The position numbers and the translations under genes are program-made. The notes below the pieces were generated by a model, which saw only the letters and a program-made list of their open reading frames with translations, was not told where the DNA came from and did no database searches. From Actinomycetota bacterium (lineage in GTDB: Bacteria; Actinomycetota; Actinomycetes; Actinomycetales; Microbacteriaceae), in the NCBI GenBank assembly GCA_009702455.1, contig WLIA01000007.1, positions 1 through 47,844 of the forward strand: 47,844 bases of DNA. Direction: 5' to 3'. Shown one piece after another: positions 37,822 to 45,807 of the stretch. Each line of letters begins with the position of its first letter. Position 1 is the first letter of the stretch.

Positions 37822-39702
37822 ATGAGCAAGATTGCTCGGGTAATACTTGATTCTCCGCTGCCGAATCTCGACAAGGTCTTCGACTACGCGGTAGCAGACG
37901 AGCTCGCCGACAAAATTTGCGCCGGTCAAAGAGTTAGGGTTCCGTTTGGTCGTAGCAAGAAGGCGATAGACGGCTACGTAATTGAAGTTGTTGCTGAGTC
38001 ATCATTCACCGGGAAGCTAAGCCAACTTACAGAGATCGTTTCTGCAGTGTCTGTGCTACCAGACAACATCTACAAACTCATCACGGCAGTTGCTTTGCGG
38101 CAGGCTTCAACCACAGGAGACGTGCTTGCTTCGGCAATCGTCGCTCGTTCGGTGAGGGTCGAGAAGAAGTTCAATGACAGCCAAGTGGCCTTGCAGTTGA
38201 GAAAACAACCCGACGGCTTCACGATTTCGGCGGCACTCGCCAGACCAACACTTGTCGCAAGTAGGCACACCAATGGGGCAACTGCAGCGTGGATTGATTT
38301 GATTCTGTCTGCCGCTTTCGAAACAATTTCTAGCGGTCTCAGCGTAATTGTTTTGGTGCCTGACTACAGAGATCAGGCATTATTTAGAACTGCCATCGCG
38401 GCTTCGCGGTTTAGCAATCACTACATTGACTTCTCTACCGAGCAAAGAGGCTCCCTAAGGTACGAGAACTTTCTCGAATGCCTCACAGAAGGTGCACACC
38501 TTGTGGTGGGTTCGCGTTCAAGCCTTTACGCACCATTGCAGAATCTCGGGTTGATTGTCTGTTTCGATGACGGAGATCGAAATTATCAGGATCAGCAGAG
38601 TCCCTATGCTCACGCACGCGACATTGCCTTGCTCAGGCAGGCCGAAGAGAAGTGCTCGCTGCTGTTTGTTTCTCATTCGAGAAGCACAGAGGTGCAGAGA
38701 CTAGTTAACATTGGTTATGCATCAGAGCTCACCGAAACTTTTGTTGCACCTAAGCTTGCCTTTGACGAGACGACGGCGAGAGTTTCAACGCTCGCTTGGC
38801 AAACTATCCGAGAGGCTGCCGAAAGCGGCGTCGTGCTAGTTCAGGTGGGTTCCAAGGGCGTGGCCCGCACTGCCTACTGTTCCGATTGTTCTAAGCGTGC
38901 CCTCTGCACACGCTGCAACGGTCCGATTTGGATAGACGCAACGTCAACACCTCGCTGCCGCTGGTGCAATGCTCAAAATTTGGCATTCAAGTGTGGCGAC
39001 TGCGGGAGTTCGAAATTGCGTCAAGGCGCTGGGGGAGCTACTCGAACAATCGCCGAATTTGGTGCCGCTTTTCCGGGTTTGCAATTGGTTGAGTCAACCG
39101 GAGACAAACCACTTCTCTCAGTTGATGGAAAAAGAAAGATCGTTGTTTCGACTCCGGGGGCAGAACCACAGGCAACGGGCGGTTACAGTGCCGTGGTCAT
39201 CCTTGATGCCAAACAGGCTCTCAATCGTGACTCTTTGCGGGCATCAGAGGATGCGGTAAGGGAGTGGAGCAACGCCATAGCCAAGCTGGCTCCCAAGGGT
39301 CGAGCAGTAATCGTGGGGATTCCAAACAACTTGGGGCAACGACTTGCTCTTTGGCAGCAGGCGGAAATTGCGCGAGATGAACTAGAGAATCGGCGCGATT
39401 TGGATTTTCCACCGCATTTGAGGCTTGGATCGGTCGAGGGGCCACTAGAAGCAATCTCTGACATTGCAGCGAGCGTGAAAATCGATGGAGTTCAGACGCT
39501 TGGTCCGATATCCGTGCTCTCGCGAACCGGTGAAGAGCGACAGAGGCTAGTTCTGAAATACACCTTTACATCTGGGCACGAACTAGCTCTGACCCTTAAG
39601 GCCGCGCAGCTGAGATTCACTGCAGGCATGACTAAGACGAGCGCTGCCGGCAGAGTGAGCAGAGCGGTTCGCATAAGAATGGATGACCCCGAAGTAATCT
39701 AG
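37822..39702 (+). CDS. priA: Primosomal protein PriA homologue lacking helicase motifs
   Basis: PriA restarts replication at forks and D-loops. The 626-residue protein keeps the N-terminal DNA-binding domain (VILDSPLPNLDKVFDYAV, RVPFGRSKKAIDGYVIEV). It also keeps the zinc-binding region with paired cysteines, CSDC, CTRC, CRWC and CGDC, at about 352-395. The usual Walker A GxGKT is replaced around residues 149-160 by HTNGATAAW, and the DEEH motif reads FDDGDRNYQ. This loss is known for actinobacterial PriA, so the protein is probably a structural primosome factor. The ATG at 37822 is preferred over a TTG at 37807. Confidence 0.9.
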   Translation: MSKIARVILDSPLPNLDKVFDYAVADELADKICAGQRVRVPFGRSKKAIDGYVIEVVAESSFTGKLSQLTEIVSAVSVLPDNIYKLITAVALRQASTTGDVLASAIVARSVRVEKKFNDSQVALQLRKQPDGFTISAALARPTLVASRHTNGATAAWIDLILSAAFETISSGLSVIVLVPDYRDQALFRTAIAASRFSNHYIDFSTEQRGSLRYENFLECLTEGAHLVVGSRSSLYAPLQNLGLIVCFDDGDRNYQDQQSPYAHARDIALLRQAEEKCSLLFVSHSRSTEVQRLVNIGYASELTETFVAPKLAFDETTARVSTLAWQTIREAAESGVVLVQVGSKGVARTAYCSDCSKRALCTRCNGPIWIDATSTPRCRWCNAQNLAFKCGDCGSSKLRQGAGGATRTIAEFGAAFPGLQLVESTGDKPLLSVDGKRKIVVSTPGAEPQATGGYSAVVILDAKQALNRDSLRASEDAVREWSNAIAKLAPKGRAVIVGIPNNLGQRLALWQQAEIARDELENRRDLDFPPHLRLGSVEGPLEAISDIAASVKIDGVQTLGPISVLSRTGEERQRLVLKYTFTSGHELALTLKAAQLRFTAGMTKTSAAGRVSRAVRIRMDDPEVI

Positions 39703-39717
39703 GGTCAGAGGTGCTTC

Positions 39718-40650
39718 TTGAGAATAGTTTTTGCGGGAACGACAGAAAATGCTGTCGATGTGTTGCGCTATCTCACCGAGGTTGCCAAACACGAAATCGT
39801 CGGGGTGTTGACCCGCGAAGACGCGTTGGTCGGAAGAAAGCAAACGCTCACGCCCTCCCCGGTGGCGCAGTATGCAGAAAGCAAGGGCCTGATTGTTCTG
39901 CGTGCAAATCGAGTAACTGAGAGCGTCAACGAACAGCTTTTGAAACTCGACGCGGAGTTGGGCGTTGTCGTTGCATACGGCGCGCTGCTGAAGAGAACAA
40001 CCCTTGATCTTGTAAGACACGGTTGGATAAACATTCACTACAGCCTGCTTCCGAAGCTGCGAGGTGCCGCGCCTGTTCAACGTGCGCTGATTAACGGTGA
40101 TCGCGAGATCGGCGTAACAGTCTTTCAACTTGACGAGGGCATGGATACCGGCCCGATTCACGCTCAACTAGAGACGGTTATCGAGCCAACAGAAAACGCA
40201 GGGGAGTTGCTGGATCGACTAACCACTCTCGCCGTAACGATGCTTGATGAAGTACTTGCCAAAATTGACGCTGGCTTTGGCCAGCCAGTGCAACAGTTTG
40301 GCGCGGCAACAATGGCACCAAAGTTGTCTAGGAGTGACTGCAAAATCAACTTCGAAAAGACGGCTCTTGAAATCGAAGGGCTAGTGCGTGGTTGCAACCC
40401 TGAACCCATGGCATGGGCCGAGCACGAAGGTGAGCCGATTCGGGTATTGCGCGCAAGGGCAGTTGAATCGTCGGCCATCGAACACACCGCTTTACCAGCA
40501 GGCAAAGTCGAGCTAATCGGCTCCAGGATTCTGGTGTCTGCGGCAGATCAAAGCCTGCTTGAACTTCTCGAGGTTCAACCTGCCTCGAAACGAGTCATGT
40601 CGGCAGCCGATTGGCACAGGGGGCTGTCTGGCTCGGTGAAACTCACTTGA
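39718..40650 (+). CDS. fmt: Methionyl-tRNA formyltransferase
   Basis: Fmt formylates initiator Met-tRNA using 10-formyltetrahydrofolate. The 310-residue protein begins MRIVFAGTTENAVDVL. The catalytic core has Asn and His in INIHYSLLPKLRGAAPVQ and Asp in QLDEGMDTGPI. A C-terminal OB-type tRNA-binding domain follows (about 205 to the end). The TTG start has AGAGG 6 nt upstream. The def gene, often paired with fmt, is not adjacent. The stop overlaps the rsmB start. Confidence 0.96.
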   Translation: MRIVFAGTTENAVDVLRYLTEVAKHEIVGVLTREDALVGRKQTLTPSPVAQYAESKGLIVLRANRVTESVNEQLLKLDAELGVVVAYGALLKRTTLDLVRHGWINIHYSLLPKLRGAAPVQRALINGDREIGVTVFQLDEGMDTGPIHAQLETVIEPTENAGELLDRLTTLAVTMLDEVLAKIDAGFGQPVQQFGAATMAPKLSRSDCKINFEKTALEIEGLVRGCNPEPMAWAEHEGEPIRVLRARAVESSAIEHTALPAGKVELIGSRILVSAADQSLLELLEVQPASKRVMSAADWHRGLSGSVKLT

Positions 40651-42023
40651 GAAACGCCTTCAAGCAGTCTGCTAGATCGGTGGCCTTCGAACTCCTTCTT
40701 GCCGTAGACAAAGACGATACTTATGCAAATTTGCATCTGCCTAAGCTGCTCTCGCAAGCAAAACTAGAAGACCGTGATTCCGCACTGGCGCAAGAGCTTT
40801 CGTTTGGAACCATAAGAAATCAGTTGTTTTACGACAAGGTAATCCAGATTTGTGCCAAGCGTGACTCAGCAGAGATTGAATTGCGCTCGAAGTTATTGCT
40901 TAGACTCGGCGCACACCAATTGCTCTCAATGAGAATTCCTAGCCACGCAGCTCTAAACGAGACTGTTGATCTCACCAAGTCGGTGGCCAGCCAAGGTGCG
41001 GTCGGTTTCGTAAACGGAGTGCTTCGAAGAATCTCTGAAAAGAGCATCGAGCAATGGAAAACTGAGGTACTCAATTCGGTCAACGACCCAATTGAGAGAC
41101 TCTCAATCGAGTACTCGCATCCCGCCTGGATTGTAAGAGCGCTTCAACAAGCGCTAAAGGTTGATGGTCGAGCCGATTCACTCGAGACACTCTTGCAAAC
41201 AAACAACCTTGCAGCCGATGTGAATCTCGTGGCTCTGCCAGGCATGGCCAAACCAGATCACACCGAAAACCTGACCGCTGGGCTGGCGAGCCCAATTGGC
41301 TTCACCATGAGTGGCGGTGATCCGGCCAAGCTCGCCGCAATGCGAGATGGATTTCTCAGAGTTCAGGATCAAGGCTCTCAACTCGCGGCACTTGCCCTAA
41401 CCAATGCGAGTGCCATCACTAGTGGTGAAAAGTGGCTCGATATGTGTGCTGGTCCGGGTGGAAAAGCAGCGTTGCTCGCTGCAATCGCCAAGGCAGAGCA
41501 GGCAAAACTCGAAACTAACGAGATTTCTGACCACCGAGCGAAGCTGGTTTCGCAGGCGCTAAGCAAGGTAGACCCAACGGTGCCGGTTTTCGTTTCTGAT
41601 GCCATAACCATCGGGCAAGATGCGCCGGAGAGCTTCGATCGAATCATGCTCGACGCGCCCTGCACCGGCTTGGGTGCATTGCGAAGAAGACCAGAGTCAC
41701 GGTGGCGCAAGCAACCGAAGGACGTATCTGAGTTAGCTAACCTTCAGCAGCAACTGATTGAGAGCGCTTGGCAGGCTCTCAAACCAGGTGGAGTTCTCGC
41801 GTACGTGACATGCACACCGCACTCGGGCGAATCCCTCGCGATAGTCGATTGGCTAGAGAGACAACATCCAAAGCAGGTGCATTTGCTCAACGCAACCGAG
41901 GTTCTAAAGCGTTTGAATTCGAATCTAGAACTAAACGAGAACAGAAAAACGGTTCAACTCTGGCCGCACATCAACGGCACGGATGCCATGTTTATTGCCC
42001 TGATTACTAAATCGGTAGGCTAG
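40647..42023 (+). CDS. rsmB: 16S rRNA (cytosine-5)-methyltransferase RsmB
   Basis: RsmB (Fmu/Sun) methylates C967 of 16S rRNA. From the TTG at 40647 the protein has 458 residues. The N-terminal NusB-like domain (ARSVAFELLLAV to about 145) precedes a Rossmann methyltransferase. It contains the SAM-binding MCAGPGGKAALLAA, the catalytic-region DAPCTGLGALRRRPESRW, and the nucleophile cysteine in VTCTPHSGE. The TTG overlaps the fmt stop as TTGA and places the NusB-like helix correctly; an upstream TTG at 40611 is possible. Confidence 0.94.
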   Translation: MRNAFKQSARSVAFELLLAVDKDDTYANLHLPKLLSQAKLEDRDSALAQELSFGTIRNQLFYDKVIQICAKRDSAEIELRSKLLLRLGAHQLLSMRIPSHAALNETVDLTKSVASQGAVGFVNGVLRRISEKSIEQWKTEVLNSVNDPIERLSIEYSHPAWIVRALQQALKVDGRADSLETLLQTNNLAADVNLVALPGMAKPDHTENLTAGLASPIGFTMSGGDPAKLAAMRDGFLRVQDQGSQLAALALTNASAITSGEKWLDMCAGPGGKAALLAAIAKAEQAKLETNEISDHRAKLVSQALSKVDPTVPVFVSDAITIGQDAPESFDRIMLDAPCTGLGALRRRPESRWRKQPKDVSELANLQQQLIESAWQALKPGGVLAYVTCTPHSGESLAIVDWLERQHPKQVHLLNATEVLKRLNSNLELNENRKTVQLWPHINGTDAMFIALITKSVG

Positions 42024-42027
42024 AAAC
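42016..42027 (+). promoter_or_regulatory. Candidate leaderless promoter (-10) for rpe-trpE
   Basis: TAGGCT (42016-42021) sits exactly 6 nt before the rpe ATG. A TTGCCC (41995-42000) lies 15 nt upstream of it as a possible -35. The 4-nt gap to rsmB has no Shine-Dalgarno of its own. The promoter would serve rpe and the overlapping trpE. Confidence 0.45.
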
Positions 42028-42684
42028 ATGACCGTTCGCATCTGTCCCTCGATTCTTTCGGCTGACTTTGCCAATTTCGAGTCTGAACTAGCGACTATTT
42101 CTGACAGCGACCTTATCCATGTCGATGTCATGGATAACCATTTTGTGCCCAACCTAACTTTCGGTCTGGCCACGGTCGAGCGATTGCAACAGCTCTCAGC
42201 CAAGCCCCTCGATGTGCACCTAATGATCGAAGATGTCGACAGATGGGCCGAGAAGTACGCAGAGCTTGGTGTTTTCTCGGTAACTTTTCACGCTGAAGCC
42301 ACTGACAACCCACGTTTGCTGGCTCAAAAATTGCGTGAGCGTGGCTCAAGGGCTGGCCTCGCACTCAAGCCAAACACACCGGTTGAAAAGTACGCAGATG
42401 TTTTTGCTTCATTCGACCAAGTACTCATCATGACGGTCGAGCCTGGCTTCGGTGGTCAGTCGCTTATTGAGCACACACTCGACAAAGTCGCGCAGGCCCG
42501 AGCCGTTATCGATAGCAACGATCTGACTACGTGGCTCCAGGTAGACGGAGGCATAGACATGAGCAACATCGCCCGAGCTGCAGAAGCCGGGGCCGACACA
42601 TTTGTTGCCGGCAGCGCAATCTTCAAGCACGTCGACAGAAACGCTCAGATTGCTCTTATGAGAGCGGCCGCGTCAGGTTCATGA
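42028..42684 (+). CDS. rpe: Ribulose-phosphate 3-epimerase
   Basis: Rpe interconverts ribulose 5-phosphate and xylulose 5-phosphate in the pentose phosphate pathway. The 218-residue TIM barrel has ICPSILSADFANFE, the metal site VDVMDNHFVPNLTFG and DVHLMIED. Also present are the loop MTVEPGFGGQ and VDGGIDMSN with the catalytic Asp. Its stop overlaps the trpE ATG by 4 nt, tying pentose phosphate supply to tryptophan synthesis at least at the level of operon structure. Confidence 0.97.
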   Translation: MTVRICPSILSADFANFESELATISDSDLIHVDVMDNHFVPNLTFGLATVERLQQLSAKPLDVHLMIEDVDRWAEKYAELGVFSVTFHAEATDNPRLLAQKLRERGSRAGLALKPNTPVEKYADVFASFDQVLIMTVEPGFGGQSLIEHTLDKVAQARAVIDSNDLTTWLQVDGGIDMSNIARAAEAGADTFVAGSAIFKHVDRNAQIALMRAAASGS

Positions 42685-44204
42685 AGCCTTCGAAAACTTT
42701 AGAAGAGGTTCAACAGCTTGCGGCAGAGTTTCGAATCATTCCGCTTACCCAAACGCTGTTTAGCGGCAACGACACACCACTGTCGATTTACGAAAAACTA
42801 ACCGATGGTAGGCCAGGTTCATTTCTGCTCGAATCGGCCGACCAGGGGGTTTGGTCTCGCTATAGCTTTATCGGGGTGAACTCGAGGGGTTCGCTGATCA
42901 AACAACGCGATGGCCTTTGCAAGTGGGTGTCAACATCAGGCGAATTTGCCCTTCCCGATTCCACTAGCAAACTTGCAGATGGTGGGCTTGATTCAATCGA
43001 GGCGGTCATCCGAGCTTGGCCATCGCATACGCAGACAGATCTTCCTCCACTGACCTCTGGTTTGGTCGGAATGATCGGCTGGAACATAATCCGTGAAATT
43101 GAAGACCTAAAGGCATCCAAGCCTTCAGATTACGAAAGCCCGGATGTTTGCCTCAGCATGGTCTCAGACATGGTAATCGTTGACCATCTCACCGGAAATC
43201 TAGTCTTGCTCGCCAATGTTTTTGTAGTCGATGGGCAAGCGGTTGAATCGGCCTATGAAGCGGCATTGGCGCGCTTGGTTGATATGAAGACAAACTTGCT
43301 GAAACCTGCGCAATCTTTTCTGGCAGAGATCGATTTCGCTGCTTCAGGCGACGCAACCAGTCGAACAACACGAGTAGAGTTTCTCGATTCGGTCGAGCAA
43401 GCAAAAGATCACGTGAAAAAGGGTGATGTCTTTCAGGTCGTCTTGTCACAGCGATTTGATCAGCGATTAGACGCCTCTCCACTTGACTGCTATCGAGTTC
43501 TCAGATCCATTAATCCGAGTCCTTACATGTATCTGCTTAATCTCTCAGATGAATCTGGAGACTTTTCAGTTGTTGGTTCATCGCCAGAAGCACTTGTCAC
43601 AGTTGCCGCCAACGCTGTCACCATGCATCCGATCGCTGGCTCACGCCCGAGAGGCAAAAACACAGACGACGACAACGCTCTTGCCGCGGGTCTGATCGAA
43701 GACGCTAAAGAGACTGCCGAACACCTAATGCTCGTAGACCTAGCAAGGAATGATCTGCTGAAGGTATGCGATCCGGCTTCGGTAGAGGTTAGCGAATTCA
43801 TGCAAATTCGTCGGTTCAGCCATATAATGCACTTGGTTTCAACCGTTGAAGGAGCGCTGTCTGCCGAAAAGTCGGTTGTTGACGTTTTCCGGGCGACTTT
43901 TCCGGCAGGCACACTGAGTGGTGCTCCTAAACCAAAGGCGCTTGAAATCATCGAGAGATTAGAGCCAACCAGCCGCGGAATCTTCGGCGGGGTTGTCGGC
44001 TATTTTGATTTTGCTGGCAACGCCGATCTCGCCATCGCCATCAGAACTGCGTTCATCAGAGACTCAGTTGCGCACGTTCAGGCCGGTGCCGGAATTGTTC
44101 TCGATTCTGACCCGAGCTCGGAGTTTGCCGAAACCGTCAATAAAGCGCGAGCGACCCTAGCGGCGATCGCAGCAGCCAATGAGATGCGGGTTGTAAATGA
44201 GTAG
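42681..44204 (+). CDS. trpE: Anthranilate synthase component I
   Basis: TrpE converts chorismate and ammonia to anthranilate, the first step of tryptophan synthesis. The 507-residue protein has the tryptophan feedback motif LLES (49-52). The chorismate-binding C-terminal domain includes GDVFQVVLSQRF, PSPYMYLL, ARNDLLKVC, VSTVEGALS, FPAGTLSGAPKPKA and GGVVGYFDFAG. The ATG at 42681 overlaps the rpe stop, which leaves no leader for a trp attenuator or T-box. The amidotransferase partner trpG and trpD are not in the window. Confidence 0.97.
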   Translation: MKPSKTLEEVQQLAAEFRIIPLTQTLFSGNDTPLSIYEKLTDGRPGSFLLESADQGVWSRYSFIGVNSRGSLIKQRDGLCKWVSTSGEFALPDSTSKLADGGLDSIEAVIRAWPSHTQTDLPPLTSGLVGMIGWNIIREIEDLKASKPSDYESPDVCLSMVSDMVIVDHLTGNLVLLANVFVVDGQAVESAYEAALARLVDMKTNLLKPAQSFLAEIDFAASGDATSRTTRVEFLDSVEQAKDHVKKGDVFQVVLSQRFDQRLDASPLDCYRVLRSINPSPYMYLLNLSDESGDFSVVGSSPEALVTVAANAVTMHPIAGSRPRGKNTDDDNALAAGLIEDAKETAEHLMLVDLARNDLLKVCDPASVEVSEFMQIRRFSHIMHLVSTVEGALSAEKSVVDVFRATFPAGTLSGAPKPKALEIIERLEPTSRGIFGGVVGYFDFAGNADLAIAIRTAFIRDSVAHVQAGAGIVLDSDPSSEFAETVNKARATLAAIAAANEMRVVNE

Positions 44205-44766
44205 GCCAAGAGCTTTAGCGATTGCTCTAGCGCCGCAACTTTTGGCCCTGCTAGTTCTAGCACAACCCTGGTTTAAGGTATCGATGCAGGTTGATGGCTC
44301 AACCGTTGAACTCGGCTCCTTCGACGGAGCAACAACATTTGCGGCGACATCACCCATCGCTCTGCTGTCATTGGCTGCACTTTCGGTTGTGGCCATTTCG
44401 GCAGCCAAGACCCGCATTGCCGCACTTATCATTTTGATTTCGTCAAACTTTTTAGCGCTGATCTTGATTGCACCGATGATTTTGCAAAAGCAGATTTCAG
44501 CACTCGACAGCGAATTAGACCGTCTAACCGGCATCGCGAACACCCACGGTCTGTCGAACGTCACCGTTACAAGCAGCGGATTCGAGTATCTCTGGATAGC
44601 CTCTGTCTCTGTAACCATTGTTCTAGGAGTCTGGCTTCTTCGGGTTTCAAAAGGCTGGAGCAATGAGGATAAATCAGCAGTCGGCACACCACGAGCAGGT
44701 AGTCGGCGCGTGTCAAAGGCAAAACCTGAGAGTTCGATTGACCTCTGGGATAACCAGCGCGGTTAG
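44197..44766 (+). CDS. Trp operon-associated membrane protein
   Basis: A 189-residue protein with four probable spans (about 6-23, 51-67, 72-94 and 131-147) and a charged C-terminal tail. Position between trpE and trpC and overall form match the Trp-region conserved membrane protein family of actinobacteria. It contains the early QPWFKV segment and the loop between spans 1 and 2 with polar Ser/Thr residues. Function unknown; a transport or sensing role is only a guess. Overlaps trpE by 8 nt. Confidence 0.82.
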   Translation: MSRPRALAIALAPQLLALLVLAQPWFKVSMQVDGSTVELGSFDGATTFAATSPIALLSLAALSVVAISAAKTRIAALIILISSNFLALILIAPMILQKQISALDSELDRLTGIANTHGLSNVTVTSSGFEYLWIASVSVTIVLGVWLLRVSKGWSNEDKSAVGTPRAGSRRVSKAKPESSIDLWDNQRG

Positions 44767-44786
44767 AATTGGCTAGAAGAGAAAGG
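44764..44786 (+). promoter_or_regulatory. Candidate promoter and ribosome binding site for the HGxxPAAW-like gene
   Basis: TAGAAT (44764-44769) is a good -10; TTGACC (44738-44743) lies 20 nt upstream, rather far for a -35. GAAAGG (44781-44786) is a proper Shine-Dalgarno before the ATG at 44792. This could be an internal promoter of the trp cluster. Confidence 0.35.
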
Positions 44787-44791
44787 CTGAC

Positions 44792-45019
44792 ATGTCAGCA
44801 AACAACACAGATTTAGGTCACGGAGACTCGGTTGCGGCCTGGGTTACAGTTTCGGCAATCATGGTCGCCTCGGTTGCTGGCACGGCGGCTGTCTGGTTCG
44901 GTAGTGCCGCACTTGCTATAGCAGCAGTAGTTCTCACCCTAGGTGGCTTGGTTGCAGGCTTCTTGCTAAAGAAGGCCGGCTACGGCGTAGGTGGCAGTAA
45001 GAGCAAGAGCTCACACTAG
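44792..45019 (+). CDS. Small membrane protein of the HGxxPAAW family, variant motif
   Basis: A 75-residue protein with two probable spans (about 15-36 and 39-61) and a lysine/serine tail. In actinobacterial trp clusters a small HGxxPAAW protein sits directly before trpC. Here the motif reads HGDSVAAW, with valine for proline. The second family feature, a glycine-rich GYGVGG near the end of span 2, is present. Function unknown. Its stop codon shares a base with the trpC GTG. Confidence 0.75.
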   Translation: MSANNTDLGHGDSVAAWVTVSAIMVASVAGTAAVWFGSAALAIAAVVLTLGGLVAGFLLKKAGYGVGGSKSKSSH

Positions 45020-45789
45020 TGCTTGCTGGGCTGTACGCCGGCGCACTCCAGGATGCCGAACTCAGAGAAAAGAACTTGAGTCGCTCACGACTTGAAAGCA
45101 TTGTGTCTGATCAGACCAGATCAATTGATGTTCTCAACGCTTTGGCACCCTCGAATCATATGAAAGTACTTGCCGAGATTAAGCGCGCCAGCCCGTCAAG
45201 GGGCAAACTAGGTGACATCGAAGACCCAGCGGCTCTAGCTTCGGTCTATCAAACCGCGGGTGCGAGCGCAATCTCAGTTCTTACCGAGCAACGCGCGTTT
45301 CTTGGCTCCCTCGACGACCTCGCGCAGGTTAGGGCAGAGGTTGGCCTTCCGCTGCTTAGAAAAGATTTCATCTCGACCGAATACCAGATTCTCGAGGCGC
45401 GAGCCTTCGGTGCAGACATGATTCTTCTCATTGTCGCTGGACTACCTGGTGCTCGATTAGTCGAATTGAAAGCATTTGCCGAACAGCTTGGTATGCAAGT
45501 GCTTGTCGAAACACACACCGATGAAGAAGTTAGGTTCGCGGTTGACAACGGTTGCGCGATCGTCGGAATCAACGCTCGAGACTTGTCGACGTTTGAAACA
45601 GACCGCTCGCTATTCGAGACTCTCTGTCACTTGATTCCCGCTCAAACAATCAAAATTGCCGAAAGTGCAGTTAGAACTGTCGAAGATGTTAGGCAATACC
45701 GTGATGCCGGTGCAAACGTTGTTTTGGTAGGAGAAGCGCTGGTTACCGGCGACGCAAGCGAGCTAATTAGGCAATTCACCTCGGTCTAG
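45019..45789 (+). CDS. trpC: Indole-3-glycerol phosphate synthase
   Basis: TrpC closes the indole ring from carboxyphenylamino-deoxyribulose phosphate. The 256-residue TIM barrel shows the family block AEIKRASPSRG (K55), LLRKDFISTEYQI, VGINARDLSTF and AESAVRT with VLVGEALV. The GTG start overlaps the upstream small gene by one base. No trpF is present; in many actinobacteria PriA (HisA-like) carries out that step, a possibility that cannot be tested here. Confidence 0.97.
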   Translation: MLAGLYAGALQDAELREKNLSRSRLESIVSDQTRSIDVLNALAPSNHMKVLAEIKRASPSRGKLGDIEDPAALASVYQTAGASAISVLTEQRAFLGSLDDLAQVRAEVGLPLLRKDFISTEYQILEARAFGADMILLIVAGLPGARLVELKAFAEQLGMQVLVETHTDEEVRFAVDNGCAIVGINARDLSTFETDRSLFETLCHLIPAQTIKIAESAVRTVEDVRQYRDAGANVVLVGEALVTGDASELIRQFTSV

Positions 45790-45795
45790 GCGATT

Positions 45796-45807
45796 TAGAC
45801 TTTACTC
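45796..45807 (+). promoter_or_regulatory. Candidate leaderless internal promoter for trpB
   Basis: TAGACT (45796-45801) is followed by 6 nt and the trpB ATG in the 18-nt gap after trpC. TTCACC (45775-45780) lies 15 nt upstream. There is no Shine-Dalgarno. This could drive trpBA-lgt independently of trpE. Confidence 0.45.

Noticed and set aside
42531-42680. N-terminal extension of trpE
   Set aside because: Fifty arginine- and histidine-rich residues encoded out of frame within rpe; the ATG at 42681 overlapping the rpe stop fits the family start.
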